DNA from: Cerioporus squamosus
Lineage: Eukaryota; Basidiomycota; Agaricomycetes; Polyporales; Polyporaceae
Direction: 5' to 3'
Length of the DNA stretch: 10,076 nucleotides
Assembly (NCBI GenBank): GCA_022592435.1
Contig: JABYQS010000987.1
Location: 1-10,076, forward strand
Shown: one piece after another, positions 1-6,804 of the stretch
How the letters are laid out: each line of letters starts with the position of its first letter
Position numbering within the stretch: position 1 is the stretch's first letter
Position numbers and translations under genes: made by a program
Notes under the pieces: generated by a model
What the model was told of the DNA's origin: nothing
Database searches by the model: none
The model's input: only the letters and a program-made list of their open reading frames with translations

Positions 1-81
1 GCTCATGCGGTGATGCCGTGGCCAGCCTTCCTTCAAGACTGAAGCCTAGAGCGCAGGGCCCCGGGCAACACAACGCCAAAG

Positions 82-107
82 CGACGCAGACCGGGCTCTG
101 TGCGTCG
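82..107. repeat. GC-rich imperfect hairpin
   Basis: CGACGCA at 82-88 pairs with TGCGTCG at 101-107. The pairing continues with a bulge into AGA/TCT, around a CCGGGC loop. No run of T follows and no function is known. Confidence 0.4.
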
Positions 108-159
108 AAAGGACGCCCTGGAGTTCACAGTACAGCTGACCCGCCACGCGGTTTCAGCA

Positions 160-178
160 CAGCGCTTTGCAAGCGCTG
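160..178. repeat. Perfect 8-bp hairpin with 3-nt loop
   Basis: CAGCGCTT at 160-167 is the exact reverse complement of AAGCGCTG at 171-178, separated by TGC. GC-rich hairpins of this kind occur near Helitron 3' ends. Here the distance to a CTRR end and the following base do not fit, so the role is unassigned. Confidence 0.5.
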
Positions 179-385
179 AAGGCAGAGCAATCCAAAGCGT
201 ATGGTGACTCTTCTGTTCGAGCCATCATCGTGGTGTAAGCAGGTACGAAGGCCAGAATACCAAAGTTCAAGCGTACCACCGGAGTCGATTCGTCGATGTA
301 TGCTGGTGTCCGCATATGATGGCTCGTAGAATCAGACCCTAGGCCTCGAAACGGCCAGCTTGTAGTCAACGTTGTCAAGCTCCAT

Positions 386-1454
386 ACTACAACTCCTCAA
401 GTCGCCGGAGGGCTATGTCTGCGAGTGAGACCGCCGGGAACTATGACGTCGCCATACAGTGGCAGAACTGAAAATGGAGTCCTTTCGTCAACTGTCCCCT
501 GTGTCAACTTTCAACACTGCAAAGAAATCATCCTTTCCAGTGGCGCCAAATGATTACAAATAGAACTAAATTTTGATTCTTTTCCAATTGGGATCTTGAT
601 CAAGGTAAATTACAAAAGGTCGTGGAATAAAACATTCATAATTACTTGCGGTGCTAAACCGGAACAATCTTAACTTAACTCCTACGCACTTCATGCCCAA
701 GCAAAGTAAGTATTATGACTAATGACATCTTGGGAAATATAAGTGTTTCTGGTCAACCTTTGTGGCAAAGATAACACGCCTGCTCCGCAATTCTGTAGTC
801 ACAGTATTATATCAAAATCATGCAACTACAGGCAGCTATCCACTGATATAGGGTACAACTAATCAGAACACCAATACCACACCTTTCTTGAAACCTGTCC
901 AACCCTTTCCACTGATCATCTGTCAGATTATATCTAGATATATCGCAATGGGCAATGGTAGCAATGCATTCACAGGGAAAATCTTGAGATATATGGGAGC
1001 CATTGGCAATAATGACAACTTAACCTTTTGTACTTGCATACTCTGCTTAGTGATATGTTGAAGATTTAGTCAAAAAGAGATGATTGACCCTTCATTGCCT
1101 TTTGGATTGGATGGAGGCACAACATTACAGAGCATAAAAGTCCACAATCTCACCCTTTTCAATCAACATAGAAGGGTCAATTTGCTTGTATACAGTATAT
1201 GCAATTGCAGTGCATGATATCCCTGGCCAAAATGCATTTATGTCAAAACTATACCAGAATGTAAGTATAAAGATCTGCCAGATTGGGCAGGCTGAGGAAA
1301 GGCTATGCTTTGGTCTACTAGAAAAGGAGTAAGAAATGCTTGTGTGATCAGCATACTGGCAAGTGAAATGGCTCCAGTTGTGATATATTGCACCGCACAG
1401 TTGAAGTGTATGTAATTATATAACTCACCAGCGATGTTGATGTGGACACACGAG
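386..1454. other. AT-rich stretch without a supportable gene
   Basis: Frames on both strands are closed by frequent stops and no domain is recognisable. A minus-strand frame at 1537-1238 (99 codons) overlaps the helicase end and resembles nothing I know. The only structures seen are an 11-bp inverted repeat (1083-1181) and a 14-bp palindrome TATATCTAGATATA at 929-942. This is probably the decayed 3' region of the Helitron or flanking intergenic DNA; no Helitron terminus could be fixed. Confidence 0.45.
1083..1181. repeat. 11-bp inverted repeat with 77-bp spacer
   Basis: ATTGACCCTTC at 1083-1093 is the exact reverse complement of GAAGGGTCAAT at 1171-1181. I looked for flanking direct repeats that would make this a small TIR element and saw none. 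Confidence 0.4.
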
Positions 1455-2428
1455 TTAGGTATCAGTTGAGCTGTTGCAAGACTCTTGATGGCAAGGATTG
1501 GCTGCAGCATTCTCAGCGTAGAGACAGTGTTGACCAAGTGGTTGCAACTGGCACAGGGCTGACATATGCGATGCGTTTACGTTGATTTGACAGTTCCATC
1601 TCTTCAGTGCTGGTGCACGCGACGCTGTCCAGCACTCATTCGCTGCATGTTTTGTTCCCGGATGACTATGGGTGAGGGTGCCTGTCACCTGGTCGGGGTC
1701 TATCAAGGTCTTGCTGGTATCTATGCATGGCGTCAGCTCTGATGCCGGGGCCTTGGACCAATTCAATGCTGGATGGACATGGGAAGGCACATAGTGTACT
1801 CCTTTCCAAGCTTGAAATGTGCGCAGAAGGGTGCCACAGGTGTCGCCAACGACAGAAGGGCATAACTCGTCTCCGAGACGGAGGTGTGTGAGGTCGTCCA
1901 GCAGTTCTAGTTCTTGAAACTCTCGGTGTAGTGCAGATGATGTCCCGGAGCGAATCTTGGTATTATCGAATTTGCCAACTATCAATGTACCTTCAAGAGA
2001 AGAACTGCGAGATAAGCATGTATATATTGATTGGTGGTTCTTACAGAACTCGAGCTTGCAGACGTTGGAGTGGTGGGTGTGCCCCTGGGATGCAAAATCA
2101 GTCATAGCAAAGTTTGGTAGGACTGTCACCTGTTTGCGCTGTACATAGACAACAAGATCATCTGCAGGAAGGGTGCATCTCACAGTCTTCTTCATCTTGG
2201 TGAATGGGATTACATTTTCAGAGAGCCCTGGGAGGCGTGTCATGCGCGGAGGGTTAGCAAGCTTGACGTACAGTGTGTCTAATGTGTACTTGCCACAGCT
2301 CATGCAATGGGAGTCCCAACTGACCACTGTCATGGCTGCACCATTCGTAGCGCACAGCTCAGTGGCTTCATTGTACTTCAGCAGGACAGGCATGTCCACA
2401 CAGAGATAGAGAACGCCAGCATGATGTT
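1455..2428 (-). pseudogene. Helitron Pif1-like helicase, C-terminal part
   Basis: This is the C-terminal part of the helicase that would unwind DNA during Helitron rolling-circle transposition. It reads without a stop from the solo LTR border at 2428 to a stop at 1455, about 324 codons. Visible motifs are MPVLLKYNEATELC just inside the start (linker between helicase lobes), LPNFAMTDFASQGHT (motif V; the family usually has SQGKT, so a K to H change), YTCLSRSSS (motif VI with the arginine finger) and HREFQELELLDDL, typical of fungal Helitron helicases. The last 100 or so residues after NWSKAP match nothing I recall. Removing the LTR at 2429-3016 with one ATGTT copy joins it in frame to 3466-3017. 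The protein cannot be made intact because of upstream breaks. Confidence 0.88.
2424..2428. repeat. Target site duplication ATGTT (left)
   Basis: The 5-bp ATGTT immediately precedes the TG of the solo LTR and recurs at 3017-3021 directly after its CA. This marks an independent integration event. Confidence 0.93.
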
Positions 2429-2711
2429 TGTCATGGTCAGTGGACCAGCACCCCTTTTCGCTTTCCCTGGAAGTTTCATTTTCCCAACTTGATCCCTTTT
2501 CCTACTTCGTACACACCCCATTTTGGACTCCTTGATCTCATTCTCGCATGCGCACCTGTATGCTCTGCTCCCACGACCGCATGCCTTGTTCTCGCACTTA
2601 CCATCCTGTTACCATGTGTTTTCCCACCCTTTTGTCTCCCACTCGTACAGCCTTGCTCCCTTTTCCGCATGAGTCACTTTCACTGGCACGTGATTGTTCT
2701 GAGTAGACCAG

Positions 2712-2719
2712 TATATAAA
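2712..2719 (+). promoter_or_regulatory. TATA box of solo LTR A
   Basis: TATATAAA sits about 285 bp into the LTR, where the U3 promoter of an LTR retrotransposon belongs. It is conserved in copy B (4259-4266, minus strand). By the usual spacing, transcription would start near 2742-2750, inside the left arm of the hairpin at 2736-2774. Confidence 0.65.
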
Positions 2720-2735
2720 CCCCTCCCAGCGCTTA

Positions 2736-2774
2736 CCTAGTCCCCATCTCGACCTCTTGGTCATTGGGACTAGG
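2736..2774 (+). repeat. Hairpin at presumed LTR transcript start
   Basis: CCTAGTCCC (2736-2744) pairs perfectly with GGGACTAGG (2766-2774). The right arm belongs to the 18-bp motif CTTGGTCATTGGGACTAG (2756-2773), which occurs again at 2827-2844, so either copy could pair with the left arm. The arrangement is conserved in copy B. Confidence 0.55.
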
Positions 2775-2826
2775 TGCACTTTTCCCCCATGTACTTTTCC
2801 TTTTCTCTGTGCTAATATACCTTAAG

Positions 2827-2844
2827 CTTGGTCATTGGGACTAG
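2827..2844 (+). repeat. Second direct copy of LTR 18-bp motif
   Basis: CTTGGTCATTGGGACTAG is repeated exactly from 2756-2773. In copy B the two copies lie at 4167-4184 and 4205-4222 on the minus strand and are closer together because of the deletion there. Confidence 0.85.
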
Positions 2845-3016
2845 TCTGTCGCAGTGCGCGTGAAGACTAGCTATCGACGACTTCGTGCCTCCGAGCCGGT
2901 CATTGCTCTGCCCTCGTCGAGTTCTCTCTCTCTATCTCCCTTTCAGCTCCTTGCCGCTCGCCCCCCAGACCGTCGCCGATCGACGTCTGGTGTCTACGCG
3001 CCTAGTTGCTGCGACA

Positions 3017-3021
3017 ATGTT
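3017..3021. repeat. Target site duplication ATGTT (right)
   Basis: Exact copy of 2424-2428, directly after the terminal CA of solo LTR A. Confidence 0.93.
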
Positions 3022-3461
3022 TCGTTAGCGCAGGGGGTAAGTTCCAGAGGATGCTTTGGATGTGTGGGCAGATCGTGTTTGTTGTGTGCACTGGGTCTAC
3101 AGTGCTGTCATTAAGGTGCTGCACTTGGCAATTGGATGCTCCGTCTTTATTCTTTCCCCACAGGTCTGATGAAAAGAAGCTACGAACAGGCAATTCACAA
3201 GCTTTGGCGAAGTCCCGTACCCGTTCTGCATTGATAGCATCCCGATTAGCATTCCAAGCAGTGATAATGGATACATCGCGGAAATGATCATGTCCCATTT
3301 CAGACGGTCCCTGGCTGGACTGTACATGCCTCATGAGGAGGGCAATATCCTCCTTCATGCAGCGCGCAAACTGCATGTTCTTGAGCGCTGTTCGAAAGTG
3401 GATATCGTCGTCAGACATCCCATTCTGGTGCATGTTCTGATGGAGTATGACCACCGTTGTG

Positions 3462-3466
3462 AACTG
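3462..3466. repeat. Target site duplication AACTG of copia (left)
   Basis: AACTG directly precedes TGTTGAAGTGG of the left LTR and recurs at 8720-8724 after CAACA of the right LTR, the 5-bp duplication expected for copia integrase. Confidence 0.96.
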
Positions 3467-3682
3467 TGTTGAAGTGGCACAAGAGAGGAGTCGAGAGCAG
3501 AAGTGGATAGATAACATAGCCGCTGAGGCTCGAGACTAAGTACATCAGAATGTGTACAAAGGACATCAGTAAAGTAAGTAAGTCCGATAAGTTATAGTCA
3601 GTAAAAGAGATACAATACGGTAAGTAAACGTAAAGAGCTCATAGTGTAAGTAAATGGCCATGAGTATCGCTATACTCCAACA
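3467..3682 (-). repeat. 3' LTR of copia element
   Basis: 216 bp, on the side of RNase H and the polypurine tract. It aligns without gaps to 8504-8719 with seven differences by eye, all transitions. The plus strand contains GTAAGT at 3574, 3578, 3620 and 3646, a repeated motif within the LTR. The gag-pol stop codon (TAG, 3672-3670) lies inside it. Confidence 0.96.
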
Positions 3683-3989
3683 CTCCCCCTCAACTCGTCA
3701 TCCGACAAAATGCCGAGTTGCTTCCTCAGATAATGGAAATGCTCGTGCGGTAGCGCCTTCGTGAACAAGTCCGCAATGTTGTCATTTGTCGGGACATATT
3801 TGAGTGCGATAGTCCTGGCCTCGACACACTCCCAAATGAAATGGTGCCTCATGTCGATGTGCGTGTGTTGGACGTTGTCCTTCGACAGTGCAATTGCTGA
3901 CAGGTTGTCCGCGTTTAGACATGTTGCCTGCTCTTGATCGAAAGTGAGCTCGCTTAGGAGCATGCACATCCAGATGGCATGCCTGGCTG
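3670..3989 (-). pseudogene. Copia RNase H, C-terminal part
   Basis: This segment continues RNase H after the solo LTR insertion and reads to the end of gag-pol. It holds LLSELTFDQEQATCLNADN, with the third catalytic aspartate in NADN (3909-3907), then SAIALSKDNV, HIDMRHHFIWE, IALKYVPTNDNIADLFTKAL and LRKQLGI. All are standard copia RNase H C-terminal blocks. HHFIWE usually reads HHFIRE, so an R to W change is likely (CGG to TGG). With one CTACG copy kept, the frame from 4543 upward joins smoothly as ...MAVSYAARHAIWMCML. The stop codon is 12 bases inside the 3' LTR. Confidence 0.92.
3683..3692 (-). promoter_or_regulatory. Polypurine tract of copia element
   Basis: On the minus strand TGAGGGGGAG ends exactly where the 3' LTR begins. 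Such tracts survive RNase H and prime plus-strand DNA synthesis. The tract is also translated, as part of the last codons of gag-pol (...ELRGS). Confidence 0.88.
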
Positions 3990-3994
3990 CGTAG
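3990..3994. repeat. Target site duplication CGTAG (left)
   Basis: CGTAG immediately precedes TGTCGC, the end of solo LTR B in plus-strand reading, and recurs at 4543-4547. Confidence 0.93.
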
Positions 3995-4542
3995 TGTCGC
4001 GGCGACTAGGCGCGTAGACACCAGACGTCGATCGGCGACGGTCTGAGGGGCGAGCAGCGAGGAGCCGAAAGGGAGATAGAGAGAGAGAACTCGACGGGGG
4101 CAGAGCAACGACCAGCTCGAAGGCACGAAGTCGTCGATAGCTAGTCTTCATGCGCACTGCGACAGACTAGTCCCAATGACCAAGGTATATGGGGGAAAGC
4201 GCACCTAGTCCCAATGACCAAGAGGTCGAGATGGGGACTAGGTAAGTGCTGGGAGGGGTTTATATACTGGTCTACTCAGAACAATCACGTGCCAGTGGAA
4301 GTGACTCATGCGGGAAAGGGAGCAAGGCTGTACAAGTGGGAGACAAAAGGGTGGGAAAACACATGGTAACAGGATGGTAAGTGCGAGAACAAAGCATGCG
4401 GTCGTGGGAACAGAGCATACGGGTGCGAGAACAAGATGAAGGAGTCTGAAGTGGGGTGTGTATGAAGTAGGAAAGGGGTTGAGATGGGAAACTGGAACTT
4501 CCAGGGAAGATGAAAAGGGGTGCTGGTCCACTGACCGTGACA
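3995..4542 (-). mobile_element. Solo LTR B (548 bp), minus orientation, in copia RNase H
   Basis: On the minus strand it begins TGTCACGG and ends GCGACA, with the same layout as solo LTR A: shared start, TATA box, hairpin, doubled 18-bp motif, CT-rich tract and shared end. Perfect CGTAG duplications on both sides show it integrated independently of copy A. It splits the RNase H domain between the second and third catalytic acidic residues. The RNase H frame runs on into it and stops at 4238, inside the LTR. It must be younger than the copia insertion it interrupts. Confidence 0.96.
4259..4266 (-). promoter_or_regulatory. TATA box of solo LTR B
   Basis: TATATAAA on the minus strand, at the place equivalent to 2712-2719 in copy A. 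It is followed by CCTAGTCCC and the doubled GGGACTAG arms. Confidence 0.62.
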
Positions 4543-4547
4543 CGTAG
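4543..4547. repeat. Target site duplication CGTAG (right)
   Basis: Exact copy of 3990-3994, adjoining the TGTCACGG start of solo LTR B on the minus strand. Confidence 0.93.
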
Positions 4548-4710
4548 GACACCGCCATGTACTCCGCTTCGGTTGAGGATAGTGCGACAACTACCTGTTT
4601 CTTGGAGCTCCACGTGACGAGTCCACTACCAATTAAGAACACGTAGCCTGAGATCGACTTGCGGTCTACAGGGTTTGCTCCCCAATCCGCATCTGTGTAT
4701 CCTTCCAAGC
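4543..4710 (-). pseudogene. Copia RNase H, N-terminal part
   Basis: RNase H removes RNA from the RNA-DNA hybrid during reverse transcription. This piece reads EGYTDADWGANPVDRKSISG, then WSSKKQ and ALSSTEAEYMAVS, the first two blocks of copia RNase H, with catalytic D at 4693-4691 and E at 4570-4568. It is in a different frame from the reverse transcriptase upstream. The shift lies near 4716-4719, where the minus strand reads GAGA; a 2-base duplication there would explain it. It is broken off by solo LTR B at 4542. Confidence 0.92.
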
Positions 4711-6474
4711 GGAAATCTCATAGAACGCCCGCGCGCTCGGCTCCCCCTTACGCCCATAGGTTATCCCGTAGTCCAGCAACCCCTTGAGGTAGCGAAACAT
4801 GCATTTTACTGCGGTCCAGTGAGCCGGGCCAGGGTGCGAGGCAAACTGTGACAGCGTCTGGACTGCGTAGCTGATATCTGGGCGTGTCCCGAGTGCCGCG
4901 TACAACAACGTCCCGATGGCCGCCTGATATGGGATGTCCTTCATCTCCGAAAGGTCAGCGTCCTCTGGCTCCTTGAGGAGCTTGACGTTCGGGTCCATGG
5001 GCATGCTGACCGGTGCGCAATCGGACATTCCATAGCGCTTGAGTGCTGACAAGATGTATTGTCTCTGTCTGATCGTGATGGTGGATGCCTGCTCATCCAT
5101 CGCAACCTCGAAACCAAGCAGCAGACGTGGTTTGCCAAGGCTAGTGATGTCATAGTGCTGCTGGAGTTGCTTCTCGAAGTCGTCCATCAGTCCTGTCATG
5201 TCCGCGCCGCCAAGCATGTCATCTACATGGATGCCAAAGACAATCATCTCTCCACGGACCATCTTGATGTATATGCACAAGTCTGCCGATAGCCGTCGAA
5301 AACTCAGCTTCTCGACCATGGTGGTATTGAAGTGCTGATTCCACATCCAACCACCTGGCTTGAGTCCGTACAGCGCTTTGACGAGCCTGAGAACACATCC
5401 AGATCCGTCGTTGAAACCCGGGGGTTGCCGCATGTATATCTCCTCCTCCACGGGAGCGTTCAAGTACGCGCCGACGACGTCATACTGACGCGCTACCATC
5501 TTGCGTTCAGCAATAATGGCCAGCAGGACCCGGAGTGAGTCCATTCGCACGACCGATGCGAAAGTCTCGAAGTAGTCCAGGCCTGGGACTTGACTGAAAT
5601 CTTGAGCCACGAGCCGGGCCTTGTACCTGACGATCCTCCCTTCCGAATTGCGCTTGAGCCTGTACACCCATCTGCAGCCGATCGGGTGCCTCCCTGCAGG
5701 TAAGTCCGTCGCTTCAAAAGTACCGAGTTTCTGAAGTTGAGAGTATTCAGCCTCCATTGCAGCCTGCCAGTCAGGCCACTCTGGTTGAGCTTGTGCCTCC
5801 TTGAGGTTCTGTGGCTCTGAGACACTCTCTGTGCCATGCAGGGTCAGCAAACACAAGACATGCACCTCCTCGTACGGGACCTTCTCTCTGGTCTCGTGGA
5901 GTGCCTTGTAGTTGATCCGTGCAGCCGCCTTCTGCTTCTCCCGCTTCGGTGCCTCGTCCCTGGATGGCTGTGCTCCTCCTGGTCCTGGTGCCTCCTCAAA
6001 ATCCTCCGCCCATCCTCTGCTCGTCCCTGAGCGCTGATCTGACGGTGTTATCTGCCCGCCTTGTGCCTCTGCGCCACTGACACTCTCCGCCGCTCGTCTC
6101 TCCTGCGTCCCTGCACCACTGTCACTCTCTGGTGCCCGTGCGCTGCTATTCTCCCCCTCGAGCGGCTGAGAGGGAAGCTCAATGTACTCATAGTCATCCT
6201 CGTCCTGTTGTACGGTTCGTTTAGGGACTGCGAACATGATGTTGCATGACTTTCCAACACGCCAAGCAACCGGGTCGTAGTACCGCCAGGCCTTGCTGCC
6301 GTCGGCTACCTCCATAAAGAACATGGGTTTTGATTTGGGGTCAAGCTTGGTCCGATATTCCGGAGAGGTCAGAACCCAGCACCGGGAGCCCCACTCTTGT
6401 AGGTTCAAGACATCAGGCTTCTGTCCGGTCCACACTTCGTCCGGTGTCTTGTCCTTCAGTGCACGAGTGGGCAG
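4666..6474 (-). pseudogene. Copia integrase C-terminal region and reverse transcriptase
   Basis: This is one open frame after the TGA at 6477-6475; its tail past about 4716 is out-of-frame reading into RNase H. It starts LPTRALKDKTPDEVWTGQKP and the KLDPKSKP block of the integrase C-terminus. A long acidic, low-complexity linker follows (about 6200-5900, rich in E, S, G, P), then reverse transcriptase: GCRWVYRLKRN, ARLVAQDFSQVPGLDYFETF, QYDVVGAYLN with the motif A aspartate at 5481-5479, EEIYMRQPPGF, KALYGLKPGGW and HVDD at 5229-5218, where YVDD is usual. After that come AAIGTLLYAALGTRPDISYA and FRYLKGLLDYGI. KPGGW normally reads close to KQAGR, again suggesting R to W decay. No stop interrupts the reverse transcriptase itself. 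Confidence 0.95.
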
Positions 6475-6804
6475 TCAGTTCTTCAGATAGAGGATGTGTG
6501 CCACAGCTTCGGGCCACAAGAACTTCAGCATCTTCATCGCGATCATGATCGTACGTACGCGCTCCATGACTGTCCGGCAAGTACATTCTGCAATTCCGTT
6601 CTGCGCAGAGGACTTTGGTGCGGTTGTGTCCAGTTCAATGCCCTTGGCCTGTAGATAGGCGGTGAACTCGTCATTGATGAACTCGCCGCCGTTGTCACAG
6701 CGGATCTTCTTGAGCTTCACACCGAACTTGTTCTCGACATACGCCTTGTAGTCCTTGAAATGCCCGAAGGCCTCGTATTTGTGCTTGCCGAACGCACGTC
6801 TAGA
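6475..6804 (-). pseudogene. Copia integrase core with DD35E residues
   Basis: This segment lies between two in-frame TGA codons (6807-6805 and 6477-6475) in the same frame as its neighbours on both sides. It reads EAFGHFKDYKAYVENKFGV, then IRCDNGGEFINDEF with the second catalytic aspartate (6696-6694), and SSAQNGIAECTCRT with the catalytic glutamate (6588-6586). The 35-residue spacing between them fits integrase. AECTCRT is usually close to AERTNRT, so two conserved residues after the glutamate are changed. It ends in AHILYLKN just before the second TGA; the family has R there (LKNRLPT), so CGA to TGA is the likely change. Confidence 0.93.

Larger units (their letters stand above)
1..385 (-). 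other. Unrecognised short minus-strand frame, GC-rich end of window
   Basis: A minus-strand ATG at 385-383 opens a frame beginning MELDNVDYKLAVSRPRV that meets a TGA after 17 codons. The same frame then runs open for about 70 more codons, to near position 116. A second, overlapping minus-strand frame is open from 378 to 154 (74 codons). I recognise no domain or family in either. The stretch is GC-richer than 386-1454 and contains two hairpins, listed separately. It could be a decayed gene fragment, part of the Helitron 3' region, or flanking DNA; the sequence does not decide. Confidence 0.2.
2429..3016 (+). mobile_element. Solo LTR A (588 bp), plus orientation
   Basis: The element begins TGTCATGG and ends GCGACA, giving the TG...CA termini and TGTC/GACA short inverted ends of retroviral-type LTRs. 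It is flanked by perfect 5-bp duplications. It has no protein-coding interior, so it is a solo LTR left after recombination between the two LTRs of a full element. A second copy in inverse orientation lies at 3995-4542. Copy A is 40 bp longer, mainly through about 32 extra bases just after position 2790 and a 6-base difference near 2548-2560. Inside are a TATA box, two direct copies of an 18-bp motif and a CT-rich tract at about 2922-2944. Superfamily (Gypsy or Copia) cannot be settled from the LTR alone; Gypsy is only a guess from the TGTCA start. Confidence 0.95.
3017..3466 (-). pseudogene. Helitron Pif1-like helicase, middle segment
   Basis: About 150 codons without a stop, lying between the copia 3' LTR and solo LTR A. 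It reads TTVVILHQNMHQ, then DIHFRTALKNMQFARC, FRDVSIITAWNANRDAIN and SILWNLPPALTKH. This pattern belongs to the second lobe of Helitron helicases, where the residues after the LWHQF box give a conserved VVIL.QNMRQ and VSIITA.N segment. The upstream partner is at 8730-8720, where the frame ends in WHQF at the copia insertion; the downstream partner is 2428-1455. Both joints restore the frame when the insertion and one target duplication are discounted. The open frame formally runs into the LTRs on both sides, but those residues are not part of the gene. Confidence 0.88.

Noticed and set aside
1356..1428. Possible 73-bp minus-strand intron (GTGAGT at 1428, CAG at 1358-1356) after the helicase end
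   Set aside because: The spliced frame hits a stop within a few codons and no convincing branch site or homologous exon is seen.
2489..2740. Plus-strand open frame of 83 codons, matched by a similar frame on the minus strand at 4490-4238
   Set aside because: Both lie wholly within the two solo LTRs; their similarity is that of the LTR DNA, not of a gene.
2429..4542. The inverted LTR pair as ends of one large inverted-repeat transposon or a segmental inversion
   Set aside because: Each copy has its own distinct 5-bp target duplication (ATGTT and CGTAG), which requires two separate insertions.
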